This document shows, piece by piece, positions 15,449 to 24,183 of a DNA stretch of 35,713 nucleotides (positions are counted from its first letter, which is position 1; each line of letters opens with the position of its first letter). This DNA comes from UBA2287 sp037442025 (GTDB lineage Bacteria > Bacteroidota > Bacteroidia > Bacteroidales > Tenuifilaceae), in contig JBBIRB010000028.1 of assembly GCA_037442025.1 (NCBI GenBank), positions 1 to 35,713 on the forward strand, given 5' to 3'. A program made the translations under genes and the position numbers. A model generated the notes under the pieces. It made no database searches and had not been told where the DNA came from. It saw only the letters and a list, made by a program, of their open reading frames with translations.

Positions 15449-17803
15449 ATGGACGAGTATAAATATATAGGCCAGTCGGTTGTAAAAGTCGATGGTAAAG
15501 AAAAAGTATCGGGAGCAGCGCTATATACCGACGATTTGGAGTTTGGTCCAAACTTGCTTTACGCCGAAATTGTGGAAGGCCCCCACGCTCACGCAATGAT
15601 TCTTAGTATCGATACATCTGAGGCAGAACAGGTTCCCGATGTAATTGCGGTTGTTACCGGAAAAGATTTTCCATACAACTTTGGGCTTTATATGCAGGAT
15701 CGTTACATTTTTGCACAGGATCGAGTTCGGTTTTTTGGAGAGCAAATAGCTGCAGTTGTTGCCCGTACTCCTCAGGCAGCCATGAAAGCAGCCAAGCTTG
15801 TAAAGATTAATTACAGCACTCTGCCAAAGGTTTTAAATCCCCTCGAAGCAATTAAGGAGGGAGCCGACCTTATTCACCCAAATCTTAAAAACTATCAGCA
15901 CGTACCCTGGTTTTTTCCAAAACCCGATACCAATATAGCCCACCATCGAAAAATTCGCAAAGGTGATGTTGATAAAGGCTTTGCCGATGCCGACTATATC
16001 CTCGAAGATACTTACGAAGTTCCCCGTTATTCGCATTGCGCCATTGAATACCATGCTGCGGTAGCAAAGTACGATTTATCGGGACGATTAACCGTTTGGG
16101 CCTCGTCGCAATCGCCACATACTCAGCGCAATTTATTTGCAGCTGCATTTGCCCCACTGGGCATTAAACACAACGATGTTCGTGTAATTGCTCCTCACGT
16201 AGGCGGTGGTTTTGGCTCGAAGGCTGGCGTTACTATGGAAATTATTGCCGCAGCAATTGCAATTAAAGTTCCTGGTCACCCCGTAAAAGTTCTTTGGAAC
16301 CGCGAACGCGAATTTTATAATACCTATCAACGATTAGGAGTTGTAACAAAGTTGAAAATTGGCGTAAAAAACGACGGGCGCATAACTGCATTAAAGCACG
16401 ATTTATTCTGGGATGCGGGCGCTTACGTTGAGTACGGCGCCAATGTTGTAAATGCCGTTGGCCTTTCGGCCATTGGGCCATATAAAGTCGATAACGCTGC
16501 AATCGATTCGTACTGTATATACACAAACCTGCCTCCGGGTGGGCCTTACCGAGGCTTTGGTTATAGCGAGTTTTTATTCGGACTCGAATCGCACATGACC
16601 CGCATTGCAAAACATTTGGGAATTGACCCTGTAGAAATTCGGCGCAGAAATGCCATAAAAGAGGGCGAACTTACTGCTTATGGTGCACACATGAATCCAA
16701 ATGGGTTATTACTGGCTATCGATGCGGTTGCTAAGGAAATTAAATGGAACGAAAAACTAAAATCGAACGATCCCAATATAGCCATTGGTAAAGGTTTTTC
16801 GCTTTTTTGGAAAGCTCCAGCAATGCCACCTAACGCTTCGTCGTCGTGTTTTCTGAAATTTAACGAGGATGCCAGCATAAACCTACTGGTTTCGGGAATG
16901 GATTTGGGTCAGGGTTTTTTAACCGTAATGGCGCAAATAGCAGCGGAAGTGCTGCAAGTTCCAACATCGAAAATTAGAACAGAAAATCCCGATACCGATC
17001 GCAATCCCTACGAGTGGCAAACTGTGGCATCGCACATTACATGGGGTTGCGGAAATGCTGTTCGAAAAGCTGCCATCGATGCCCGCGATCAGATTTTCGA
17101 TTTAATAGTTCGCACAAAGCATCTTCCTAAGGATATGCTATACATGGAAGATGAAAAGGTTAAGTGTAAAACCGACCCAAAGTTCGAAATAAAGCTTAAA
17201 GATTTCATTATTAATGGAATTCAAATGGAGGATGGAACGTTTAAGGGCGGACCAATAATTGGACGTGGAGTATTTATGCCCGAGTTCACATCGACTAATG
17301 CCAATCCCGATACCAGCCAGGGTGGCCACCCAAATGTACATTATACGGTTGGTGCAGCTGCTGTAATTATTGAAATTGACAAGCAAACTGGAAAAATTAA
17401 GGTGAAGCGAATCGTCGAAGCTATTGATGCAGGAAAGGCTCTGAATCCGAGTTTAGTTGAGGGTCAAATCATTGGAGGCGTTCTTCAAGGTTTATCAACA
17501 GCTCTTTACGAGGAAATGAAGTTCGACCATAGAGGTAAAATGCAAAACCCTAATTTTACCGACTATAAAATTCCAACAGCACTCGATGTTCCCGACGAAA
17601 TTGTTCCAATTATTATTGAAGTTCCACAACCCGATGGCCCCTTCGGAGCTCGTGGAGTTGGCGAACATCCTATGATTCCTGTAGCCCCAATGATTGCTAA
17701 CGCAATAGACGATGCCCTTGGAATTCGTCTAAACTCAATGCCCCTTACAGCCGAAAAAATTTGCTTAACAATGTTAGAGCGTGCGAAAAAGGAAAAGAAA
17801 TAA
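15449..17803 (+). CDS. Molybdenum hydroxylase, molybdopterin-binding subunit (CoxL/XdhA-like)
   Basis: This 784-residue protein is the large catalytic subunit. Visible landmarks are GGGFGSKAG near residue 251, PYRGFGYSEF with Arg368 (position of the substrate-orienting arginine of xanthine dehydrogenase), GMDLGQG with Asp485 where xanthine dehydrogenases have Glu (in GTEMGQG), and GVGEHP with the catalytic Glu739. The carbon monoxide dehydrogenase loop AYRCSFR is absent, so it is not a CO dehydrogenase. The Glu-to-Asp change suggests a substrate other than xanthine/hypoxanthine. Family reaction: hydroxylation of an electron-poor carbon next to a ring nitrogen, with oxygen from water. In context the substrate may be a pyrimidine or hydantoin-type ring. 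No maturation factor is in the window. Confidence 0.92.
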   Translation: MDEYKYIGQSVVKVDGKEKVSGAALYTDDLEFGPNLLYAEIVEGPHAHAMILSIDTSEAEQVPDVIAVVTGKDFPYNFGLYMQDRYIFAQDRVRFFGEQIAAVVARTPQAAMKAAKLVKINYSTLPKVLNPLEAIKEGADLIHPNLKNYQHVPWFFPKPDTNIAHHRKIRKGDVDKGFADADYILEDTYEVPRYSHCAIEYHAAVAKYDLSGRLTVWASSQSPHTQRNLFAAAFAPLGIKHNDVRVIAPHVGGGFGSKAGVTMEIIAAAIAIKVPGHPVKVLWNREREFYNTYQRLGVVTKLKIGVKNDGRITALKHDLFWDAGAYVEYGANVVNAVGLSAIGPYKVDNAAIDSYCIYTNLPPGGPYRGFGYSEFLFGLESHMTRIAKHLGIDPVEIRRRNAIKEGELTAYGAHMNPNGLLLAIDAVAKEIKWNEKLKSNDPNIAIGKGFSLFWKAPAMPPNASSSCFLKFNEDASINLLVSGMDLGQGFLTVMAQIAAEVLQVPTSKIRTENPDTDRNPYEWQTVASHITWGCGNAVRKAAIDARDQIFDLIVRTKHLPKDMLYMEDEKVKCKTDPKFEIKLKDFIINGIQMEDGTFKGGPIIGRGVFMPEFTSTNANPDTSQGGHPNVHYTVGAAAVIIEIDKQTGKIKVKRIVEAIDAGKALNPSLVEGQIIGGVLQGLSTALYEEMKFDHRGKMQNPNFTDYKIPTALDVPDEIVPIIIEVPQPDGPFGARGVGEHPMIPVAPMIANAIDDALGIRLNSMPLTAEKICLTMLERAKKEKK

Positions 17804-17869
17804 GGAAGTCTGAATTCCAAATGCCGAAGTCGGAAGTCCGACGTTTGATGACCGAAGACTGATAACTGA

Positions 17870-17932
17870 CAACCGACAACCGACAACCGACAACCGACAA
17901 CCGACAACCGACAACCGACAACCGACAACTGA
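17870..17932. repeat. Heptanucleotide tandem repeat (CAACCGA)n
   Basis: Eight perfect contiguous copies of CAACCGA run from 17870 to 17925, followed by the variant CAACTGA (17926-17932). Degenerate copies precede it. It lies between the Mo subunit stop and the CoA-transferase start (17952), ending about 20 bases before that ATG, so copy-number change would alter leader length. No spacers exist, so this is a minisatellite. Confidence 0.92.
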
Positions 17933-17951
17933 CAACTGTTATATTTCACCC

Positions 17952-19139
17952 ATGAAGCCACTTCAAAATTTAAAAATACTCGATTTAACACGTGTTCTTG
18001 CAGGTCCTTTTTGTACAATGATATTAAGCGACTTAGGAGCTGAGGTTGTAAAAGTAGAGGTACCAGGCACAGGCGATGATGCGCGCTCATTTGGCCCCTT
18101 TAAAAACGGACAGAGTTTATATTTTTTGAGCATTAACCGCGAAAAGAAAAGTATTTCGTTGAATTTAAAGTCCGAAAAGGGCAAGCAACTTTTTCGCAGT
18201 TTGATTAATGAGTTCGATGTTGTAGTAGAGAACTTTCGCCCCGGAACAATGGAAAAGCTAGGACTTGGTTACGATGAGTTAAAAGCCATTAACCCAAAAA
18301 TAATTTACGCTGCATCGTCGGGTTATGGGCACACAGGGCCAAGCTCGGCAAAAGCATCGTACGACATTCTGGCGCAAGCAATGGGTGGCATTATGAGCAT
18401 AACCGGTTGGCCAAACACGCCACCAACCCGTGTAGGAATGTCGCTTGGCGATATAACTGCTTCGCTTTACTTGGCAATTGGAATATTAGCCGCATTGCAG
18501 TATCGAAATAATACCGGACTAGGTCAGAAAGTCGACATTGCCATGCTCGACTGCCAGGTTTCGATTCTCGAAAATGCAATAACCCGCTATCAGGTCGATG
18601 GAACCCTGCCCGAGCCACTTGGAAACCGGCACCCAACCATCTCGCCTTTTCAGGCGTTTAAAGCAAGCGATAGTTACTTTGTAATTGCTGCCGGTAACGA
18701 TTCGCTTTGGAAAAAACTTTGCTGCGCAATTGATCGACACGACTTGCTCGAGAAGCAAGAGTTTGCCACAAATGCCCTACGTACTCAGCACTTAAGCGAA
18801 CTCATTAGCGAACTCGACAAAACTATTTGTAAAAAAACTGCCAATGAGTGGGTGAAAATTATCGATGCTGCTGGAATTCCCTGTGGTCCAATTAATACCA
18901 TTGATAAGGTGATGGCCGATTCGCAGGTTTTAGCGCGTAACATGGTTGTAGAAGTTGACGACAATAAGGTAGGTAAAATAAAAATTGCAGGTAATCCTAT
19001 CAAAATGTCAACATTGGTCGACAAAATAGATCGCCAGCCAGCACCCGAAATAGGTGAACATAACATCGAGGTGCTTTCGAGTTTACTTGGTTTATCAGTA
19101 AATGAAATTGAGCAACTAAAAACCGATGGGGCTTTGTAG
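17952..19139 (+). CDS. Family III CoA-transferase (CaiB/Frc-like)
   Basis: This 395-residue protein belongs to the CaiB-BaiF/formyl-CoA transferase family, which moves CoA between carboxylic acids through an aspartyl-CoA intermediate. Hallmarks are RVLAGPFCTMILSDLGAEVVKVE (14-36), VENFRPGTMEKLGLGYDEL (92-110), and GMSLGDI with catalytic Asp167. The length is typical. Within the cluster it would activate the dicarboxylic acid left after carbamoyl and amino groups are removed: malonate if the substrate is a pyrimidine, or oxalate (the Frc substrate) if it is a hydantoin. Sequence alone does not pick the acid. Confidence 0.92.
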   Translation: MKPLQNLKILDLTRVLAGPFCTMILSDLGAEVVKVEVPGTGDDARSFGPFKNGQSLYFLSINREKKSISLNLKSEKGKQLFRSLINEFDVVVENFRPGTMEKLGLGYDELKAINPKIIYAASSGYGHTGPSSAKASYDILAQAMGGIMSITGWPNTPPTRVGMSLGDITASLYLAIGILAALQYRNNTGLGQKVDIAMLDCQVSILENAITRYQVDGTLPEPLGNRHPTISPFQAFKASDSYFVIAAGNDSLWKKLCCAIDRHDLLEKQEFATNALRTQHLSELISELDKTICKKTANEWVKIIDAAGIPCGPINTIDKVMADSQVLARNMVVEVDDNKVGKIKIAGNPIKMSTLVDKIDRQPAPEIGEHNIEVLSSLLGLSVNEIEQLKTDGAL

Positions 19140-19199
19140 CTATTTGTTATTCGCAATTTGGTGAATCAACATTCTTGCCTCAATTAAAACAGAAAGTTA

Positions 19200-20513
19200 A
19201 TGACCCTAAATAAAAAGTATATAAACAGTTTGCCCCTAAAGCAAACAGCAAATGACTTAAAGAGCGGAAAACTTCCGCTCTTGGAGTTAATAGAAGAAAT
19301 TTGTAATAGAATTGAAAAGGTTGAATCTCATATACATTCTCTATTACCCGAAGCCAATAGGCGAAAAAGGCTTAGAGAAGAAGCTGCCCAACTACTAGCA
19401 AAATTCCCCGATCCTTCAAGTCGTCCAGCACTTTTTGGAATACCTGTGGGAATAAAAGATCTTTTTAATGTCGATGGTTTTGAAACAAAGGCCGGTTCGG
19501 CATTGCCTTCATCGCTTTTTAAAGGAAAGGAAGCTTCCGTTGTTTCGCTGCTAAAAAGTAAAGGAGCCATAATTCTAGGTAAAACAGTAAGCACCGAGTT
19601 TGCCTACTTCGAACCGGGTCCAACTTGCAATCCGCATAATGTAAAGTTTACACCTGGTGGTTCAAGTAGCGGCTCAGCAGCAGCTGTTGCCAGCGGATTA
19701 GCCCCATTAGCACTTGGAACGCAGACCATTGGCTCAATTACTCGTCCTGCTTCCTTTTGTGGCATATATGGATTTAAGCCAACTTCAGGGCGTATTCATA
19801 CCGATGGTGTTGTACCGTTTTCGCCAACTGCCGATCATATTGGCTTCTTTACGCAGGATTTTAATGGAATCGAATTGGCATGCTCCGTTTTAGTTCCAAA
19901 TTGGAAACTAATAAAGCAAACAACCGAAAAGCCAATTATTGGGGTTGCAGTGAGTAATTACCTTCAGCAGGCAAACCCCGAAATTCTTTCAAAATTTAAT
20001 CACATAGTTAATTTGCTAAAGCAAAAAGGTTTTAAAGTAATTGAAGTCGATGTTTTTGGCGATATTGAAAAAGTGAATGCTTCGCATAAGCGAATTGTTG
20101 CATACGATTTTGCTAAAGTCCACGAAAAATGGTTTAAGGAGTACGAATCGCTTTATAATTTAAACACAAAAAACTTAGTTATCGAGGGCAAAAATATTTC
20201 GCATGAAACTTGGTTGCAGTCATGCAACGAAAGGGATGTTTTGAGACTAAATATTGAAAGAATTCGACAAGAAAATGGGATTGATATTTGGCTAAGCCCA
20301 GCAACCATTAGTGTTGCAACCGAAGGGTTGAATTCAACCGGAAGTCCGCTTATGAACTTACCCTGGACATATATTGGTGTGCCAACCCTTTCGATACCAG
20401 TAGGGGAAAACGAAAATGGATTACCCATTGGCATTCAGGTTGCAGGTGCATTTGGGAAAGATGAGGAGCTGGTTGAAAATAGTAGGGATATAAATTATCT
20501 GTTGAATCTCTAA
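19200..20513 (+). CDS. Amidase-signature family hydrolase
   Basis: This 437-residue protein has the Ser-cisSer-Lys triad: Lys86 in GIKDLF, cis-Ser155 in GGSSSGSAAA and nucleophile Ser179 in GTQTIGSITRPASFCG. The usual GGSI is IGSI here. Further signature blocks are GIYGFKPTSGR and PLMNLPWTYIGVPTLSIPVG near the C-terminus. Family knowledge: members hydrolyse diverse amides, including ureido and malonamide-type compounds; GatA is unlikely because no gatB/gatC is adjacent and the length is short. In this cluster the natural role is removing ammonia from malonamate or oxamate, or directly hydrolysing a ureido acid. It is the last gene of the apparent cluster. Confidence 0.9.
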   Translation: MTLNKKYINSLPLKQTANDLKSGKLPLLELIEEICNRIEKVESHIHSLLPEANRRKRLREEAAQLLAKFPDPSSRPALFGIPVGIKDLFNVDGFETKAGSALPSSLFKGKEASVVSLLKSKGAIILGKTVSTEFAYFEPGPTCNPHNVKFTPGGSSSGSAAAVASGLAPLALGTQTIGSITRPASFCGIYGFKPTSGRIHTDGVVPFSPTADHIGFFTQDFNGIELACSVLVPNWKLIKQTTEKPIIGVAVSNYLQQANPEILSKFNHIVNLLKQKGFKVIEVDVFGDIEKVNASHKRIVAYDFAKVHEKWFKEYESLYNLNTKNLVIEGKNISHETWLQSCNERDVLRLNIERIRQENGIDIWLSPATISVATEGLNSTGSPLMNLPWTYIGVPTLSIPVGENENGLPIGIQVAGAFGKDEELVENSRDINYLLNL

Positions 20514-20774
20514 TCTCAATCTCTACTGTCTAGTAAAATTATCAAATTCGGGGCTGAGGCGTAAGTAATTGAAAGACTTATACCCTATATTTTTGACAAG
20601 ATAGTGTGTAGTTACATACCTTGCTGTTAATTGGGCTTTTCCAATAAAGTTTTATATTATCCCACCAATTTTTACTCATTTCAACCTGCTGTAAAACCTA
20701 AAAAAATATGACTGTTTCCATTACAGTTATACATTTCAAATAAATACTTTTGCTTGAGTATAAAGAGTAATTCT
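20514..20774. other. Intergenic region between amidase and double carboxyltransferase genes
   Basis: No coding region or strong terminator is evident. The last part carries TACTTTTG (20745-20752), a TAnnTTTG-type -7 box 22 bases before the ATG at 20775, without a clear TTG at -33. This box argues that the TTG at 20754 is not the start of the downstream protein. Confidence 0.5.
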
Positions 20775-23700
20775 ATGAGCCGACGATTAAAAATTCGTGA
20801 CCTTACCCTTCGCGACGGACAGCAGTCGCTTTTTGCAACCCGTATGCCGCAGAGCGACATCGACAGGGTTTTACCTCTATACCGCAACGCTGGGTTTTAC
20901 GCCATGGAGGTATGGGGCGGTGCTGTGCCCGATTCGATAATGAGGTTTTTGAACGAAAACCCATGGACTCGCCTCGAGCGCATTAAAGAAGAAGTGGGCG
21001 ATGCCTCCTTACTCACGGCCCTATCGAGGGGTCGAAACCTGTTTGGGTACAATCCCTACCCCGAGTCGGTTATCGAAGGGTTTAACCGAAACGCGGTAAA
21101 GTCGGGCGTGGGTATTATGCGCATTTTCGACTGCCTAAACGATGTGGAAAATATTCGTTCAACAATTAAATATGTTAAGGATGCTGGTGGCCTTGCCGAC
21201 TGCGCTGTTTGCTACACCATCGATCCCAAGATGCCCGAAAAGGACGACCTGAAACAGAAACTCATGCTCAAGTCGCTACCGGGTGCCATTTTCGATGTGC
21301 AGTATTTTATCGACAAGGCAAAGGCAATGGAGGCCATGGGCGCCGATATGATTTCGCTGAAAGATATGGCCGGATTGGCTTCGCCAATTGAAACGGCTCG
21401 AATTATAAAGGGTTTTAAAGAAAACCTGAAAGTTCCGATCGATTTCCATACCCATTGCACTCCTGGTTATGGATTAGCATCGACCCTAACTGCTATTCTG
21501 AATGGGGTGGACATTGTCGATACCAACCTGCTTTATTTTGCTGGTGGTAGTGCCGGACCTGCGTGGGAGTTGGTATACATATTCAGTAAAAAATTAGGAA
21601 TTGAAGTAGATGGCAACCCCCAGGTTATTTCGCAAATCAACTTAATTCTTAAAGATATTAGGCTCATCAGCCTGGCTGCCGTTGACAGTTACAAGCAGTT
21701 CCCGCTCGATTTCGATATTGCCAAGGATTTGCTTCCCGAGCATGTGGATAAAATGTTCGATGAGGCCATTGCCTACGCCAAGGAAGAAAACGAGGAGCAA
21801 CTCCTTAAAACATGCCATGCCATTGAGCAGTACTTCAACTTCCCTGCTCCCGACGAGCGCGTAAAGCGTGCCGAAATTCCCGGAGGGATGTACACAAATA
21901 TGCTTTCGCAACTTAAGCAGTTGGGATTGGCACATCTGCTCGACCGTGTGTTAGAGGTTGTTCCTGTGGTCCGCCTCGATTCGGGTTGCCCGCCTTTGGT
22001 TACACCATCGAGCCAGATTGTTGGTGCTCAGGCTGTAAATTGCGTAATCGACGAAAATGCTGGCAAGCCATTCTACACCAACATTTCAAATCAGTTTCTA
22101 AACATGGTTAAGGGCGAATACGGCGAAACGCCCATTCCCATTAGTCCCGAGTTCCGAAAGAAAATATGCGGCTTTGCCGACGAGCGTCCGTACGACATGG
22201 CCAGCTACAAATCGCCCGAAAATTCAACCCTAAACGATTTGGGTGGAGTTAAACTTGCAAAGGACGAAAAGGAGATGCTGCTGCTCGAACTTTTCCCTGC
22301 CGTGGCCAACGATTTTCTGCTAAAGCAGCGAAAGTCTGAATTCGAAAATATACGCAAGGAGCGAAAAATTCAGAAGGCAGAGGCTCGTAAGAAAATGACG
22401 TTTAAGGGGAAATTGCAAATTCGCGATGTAACCCTTCGCGATGGTCAGCAGAGTATGCTGGCAACACGAATGACTTTACCTCAGGTTGAAAGCGTTTTAC
22501 CGTTGTATTGCGAAGCTGGATTCAATGCTATGGAAGTTTGGGGGGGAGCCGTTCCCGATAGCGTTATGCGCTACCTAAACGAAGATCCTTGGTACAGGCT
22601 TCGTTTAATTAAAAAAGCAATTGGAGAAAGTAGCAAGCTTACAGCCCTCTCGCGTGGACGAAATCTGTTTGGTTACGACCCTTATCCCGAAGATGTTATA
22701 GAAGGATTTAATCGTCTTTCGGTAAAGCATGGTGTTGATATAATGCGCATTTTCGACTGTTTGAACGACCTCGATAATATGCGTACAACCATTAAGTACG
22801 TAAAGGAGAACGGTGGACTTGCCGATTGCGCCATTTGCTATACCGTAAACCCAAAGTTCTCGGGCAAACAAAAAGCCATTGCCTTTATAAAAGGCAAAAA
22901 ATTGCCAACCGAAGTTTTCACTATCGGCTACTTTGTTGAAAAAGCAAAGGAGCTTGAGCAAATGGGTGCCGATATGATAACCATAAAGGACATGGCAGGA
23001 CTTATAACTCCCACCGATGCAGGTGAACTGGTTAGCAAACTTAAAAAAGCAGTTAAAGTTCCCATCGACTTTCATACGCATTGCACACCAGGTTATGGGT
23101 TGGCATCGACACTTATGGCAATACTTAATGGTGCCGATATGGTTGATACTTGCATCCTTAACTTTGCCGGAGGCCCTGCAGCGCCTGCTATTGAAATAAT
23201 TCAGATTTTTGCCGACAAGTTGAGCCTCGACACAGGTGTAAACCTTGATGCAGTTGTTAAAATAAATAGGGAATTGAAGCGAATTCGCACCGAGTTGGCC
23301 GAGTTCGATTCGTACAAGCAGTTTCCCATCGATTTCGATATAACCTCCGACGACCTTCCTGCAGAAGTTGAAAAATGGTTCGACGATGCCATTGTATTTG
23401 CAAAAAGCGGAAAAGAAGAAGAACTGCTCGAAATAACCCGAAAAATTGAAGGTTGGTTCAACCTAATTGCTCCCGACGATAAGGTGCGCGATGCAGAAAT
23501 TCCTGGCGGAATGTACACCAATATGATAGCGCAGCTTCGGCAGATGAAAATGGAGCATCTACTCCCACGGGTTCTCGAAATGGTGCCCATGGTACGTATC
23601 GAGTCGGGTTGCCCTCCATTAGTTACACCAACAAGCCAGATTGTAGGCGCACAGGCAGTGAACTGCGTTATTTCGCAAAGTCAGGGCAAGGACTTATATT

Positions 23701-24113
23701 CCAACGTTTCAACCCAATACTTTAACCTTGTAAAAGGTTTGTACGGAAAAACGCCAATCCCCATTGCCCCCGAATTCAGAAAGAAGATATGCGGAAGCGA
23801 GGTGGAGGTAACCTTCAATTCGCTTAGTTACAAAGTACAGGAAAACCCAATAATTCTCGAAGACTTTGGTGGAATTCAGCTTGCAGCAACCGAAGAGGAG
23901 CGCTTGCTCCTTGAACTTTTCCCCAATGTAGCCCGTAACTACCTTCAAAACCGAAAGGAAACTGAAGTTTTCGAACTTAAAAGACAAATTGCGCAGGAAA
24001 TGAACATTGTTTCGGAGGAGAAACGCAAGGAGTTTATGAACCTGTCGGACGAGGAGAAGGCTGAACGAATAATGAGAGGGCTACAGTACAACGACTCCGA
24101 TACCAACTGGTAG
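20775..24113 (+). CDS. Tandem-duplicated biotin-dependent carboxyltransferase (pyruvate carboxylase B/transcarboxylase 5S-like), no biotinyl domain
   Basis: From ATG 20775 the protein has 1112 residues made of two homologous modules (about 5-500 and 545-1045). Each resembles the carboxyltransferase part of pyruvate carboxylase, oxaloacetate decarboxylase alpha or transcarboxylase 5S: an HMGL-like TIM barrel followed by a PYC_OADA domain. Both keep the motifs: RDxTLRDGQQS (8-18 and 550-560), the lysine that is carbamylated (Lys196 and Lys738, in LKDMAG/IKDMAG), and metal-binding HTH (His225/His227 and His767/His769). There is no EAMKM biotin-attachment site, so the biotin carrier must be a separate protein. 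Family reaction: transfer of a carboxyl group between biotin and pyruvate. Fusing two full copies in one chain is unusual. A strong terminator follows, so it stands alone. Confidence 0.85.
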   Translation: MSRRLKIRDLTLRDGQQSLFATRMPQSDIDRVLPLYRNAGFYAMEVWGGAVPDSIMRFLNENPWTRLERIKEEVGDASLLTALSRGRNLFGYNPYPESVIEGFNRNAVKSGVGIMRIFDCLNDVENIRSTIKYVKDAGGLADCAVCYTIDPKMPEKDDLKQKLMLKSLPGAIFDVQYFIDKAKAMEAMGADMISLKDMAGLASPIETARIIKGFKENLKVPIDFHTHCTPGYGLASTLTAILNGVDIVDTNLLYFAGGSAGPAWELVYIFSKKLGIEVDGNPQVISQINLILKDIRLISLAAVDSYKQFPLDFDIAKDLLPEHVDKMFDEAIAYAKEENEEQLLKTCHAIEQYFNFPAPDERVKRAEIPGGMYTNMLSQLKQLGLAHLLDRVLEVVPVVRLDSGCPPLVTPSSQIVGAQAVNCVIDENAGKPFYTNISNQFLNMVKGEYGETPIPISPEFRKKICGFADERPYDMASYKSPENSTLNDLGGVKLAKDEKEMLLLELFPAVANDFLLKQRKSEFENIRKERKIQKAEARKKMTFKGKLQIRDVTLRDGQQSMLATRMTLPQVESVLPLYCEAGFNAMEVWGGAVPDSVMRYLNEDPWYRLRLIKKAIGESSKLTALSRGRNLFGYDPYPEDVIEGFNRLSVKHGVDIMRIFDCLNDLDNMRTTIKYVKENGGLADCAICYTVNPKFSGKQKAIAFIKGKKLPTEVFTIGYFVEKAKELEQMGADMITIKDMAGLITPTDAGELVSKLKKAVKVPIDFHTHCTPGYGLASTLMAILNGADMVDTCILNFAGGPAAPAIEIIQIFADKLSLDTGVNLDAVVKINRELKRIRTELAEFDSYKQFPIDFDITSDDLPAEVEKWFDDAIVFAKSGKEEELLEITRKIEGWFNLIAPDDKVRDAEIPGGMYTNMIAQLRQMKMEHLLPRVLEMVPMVRIESGCPPLVTPTSQIVGAQAVNCVISQSQGKDLYSNVSTQYFNLVKGLYGKTPIPIAPEFRKKICGSEVEVTFNSLSYKVQENPIILEDFGGIQLAATEEERLLLELFPNVARNYLQNRKETEVFELKRQIAQEMNIVSEEKRKEFMNLSDEEKAERIMRGLQYNDSDTNW

Positions 24114-24144
24114 AGTACAATTCAATCAAATTATTTTACAGTTC

Positions 24145-24183
24145 AACCCGACGAATCAACAGTTCGTCGGGTTTTTATTTTTT
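24145..24183 (+). terminator. Strong Rho-independent terminator
   Basis: AACCCGACGAA (24145-24155) pairs perfectly with TTCGTCGGGTT (24163-24173) over a 7-base loop and is followed by a T-rich tail to 24183. It ends the double carboxyltransferase gene. Confidence 0.93.

Noticed and set aside
15449..17803. Aerobic carbon monoxide dehydrogenase large subunit
   Set aside because: The diagnostic active-site loop AYRCSFR with its Cys is missing; the sequence reads PYRGFGYSEF there.
17870..17932. Possible CRISPR array
   Set aside because: Units are 7 bases long and contiguous, with no spacers; it is a minisatellite.
20754..20774. TTG start for the double carboxyltransferase
   Set aside because: The TTG directly follows a TAnnTTTG box, so it would be at or before the transcript start; ATG 20775 opens directly on the conserved domain.
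20775..24113. Biotinylated oxaloacetate decarboxylase alpha subunit
   Set aside because: No EAMKM biotin site at either module's end; the only MKM (in QMKMEHLLPR) lies within the PYC_OADA region and aligns with QLGLAHLLDR in the other half.
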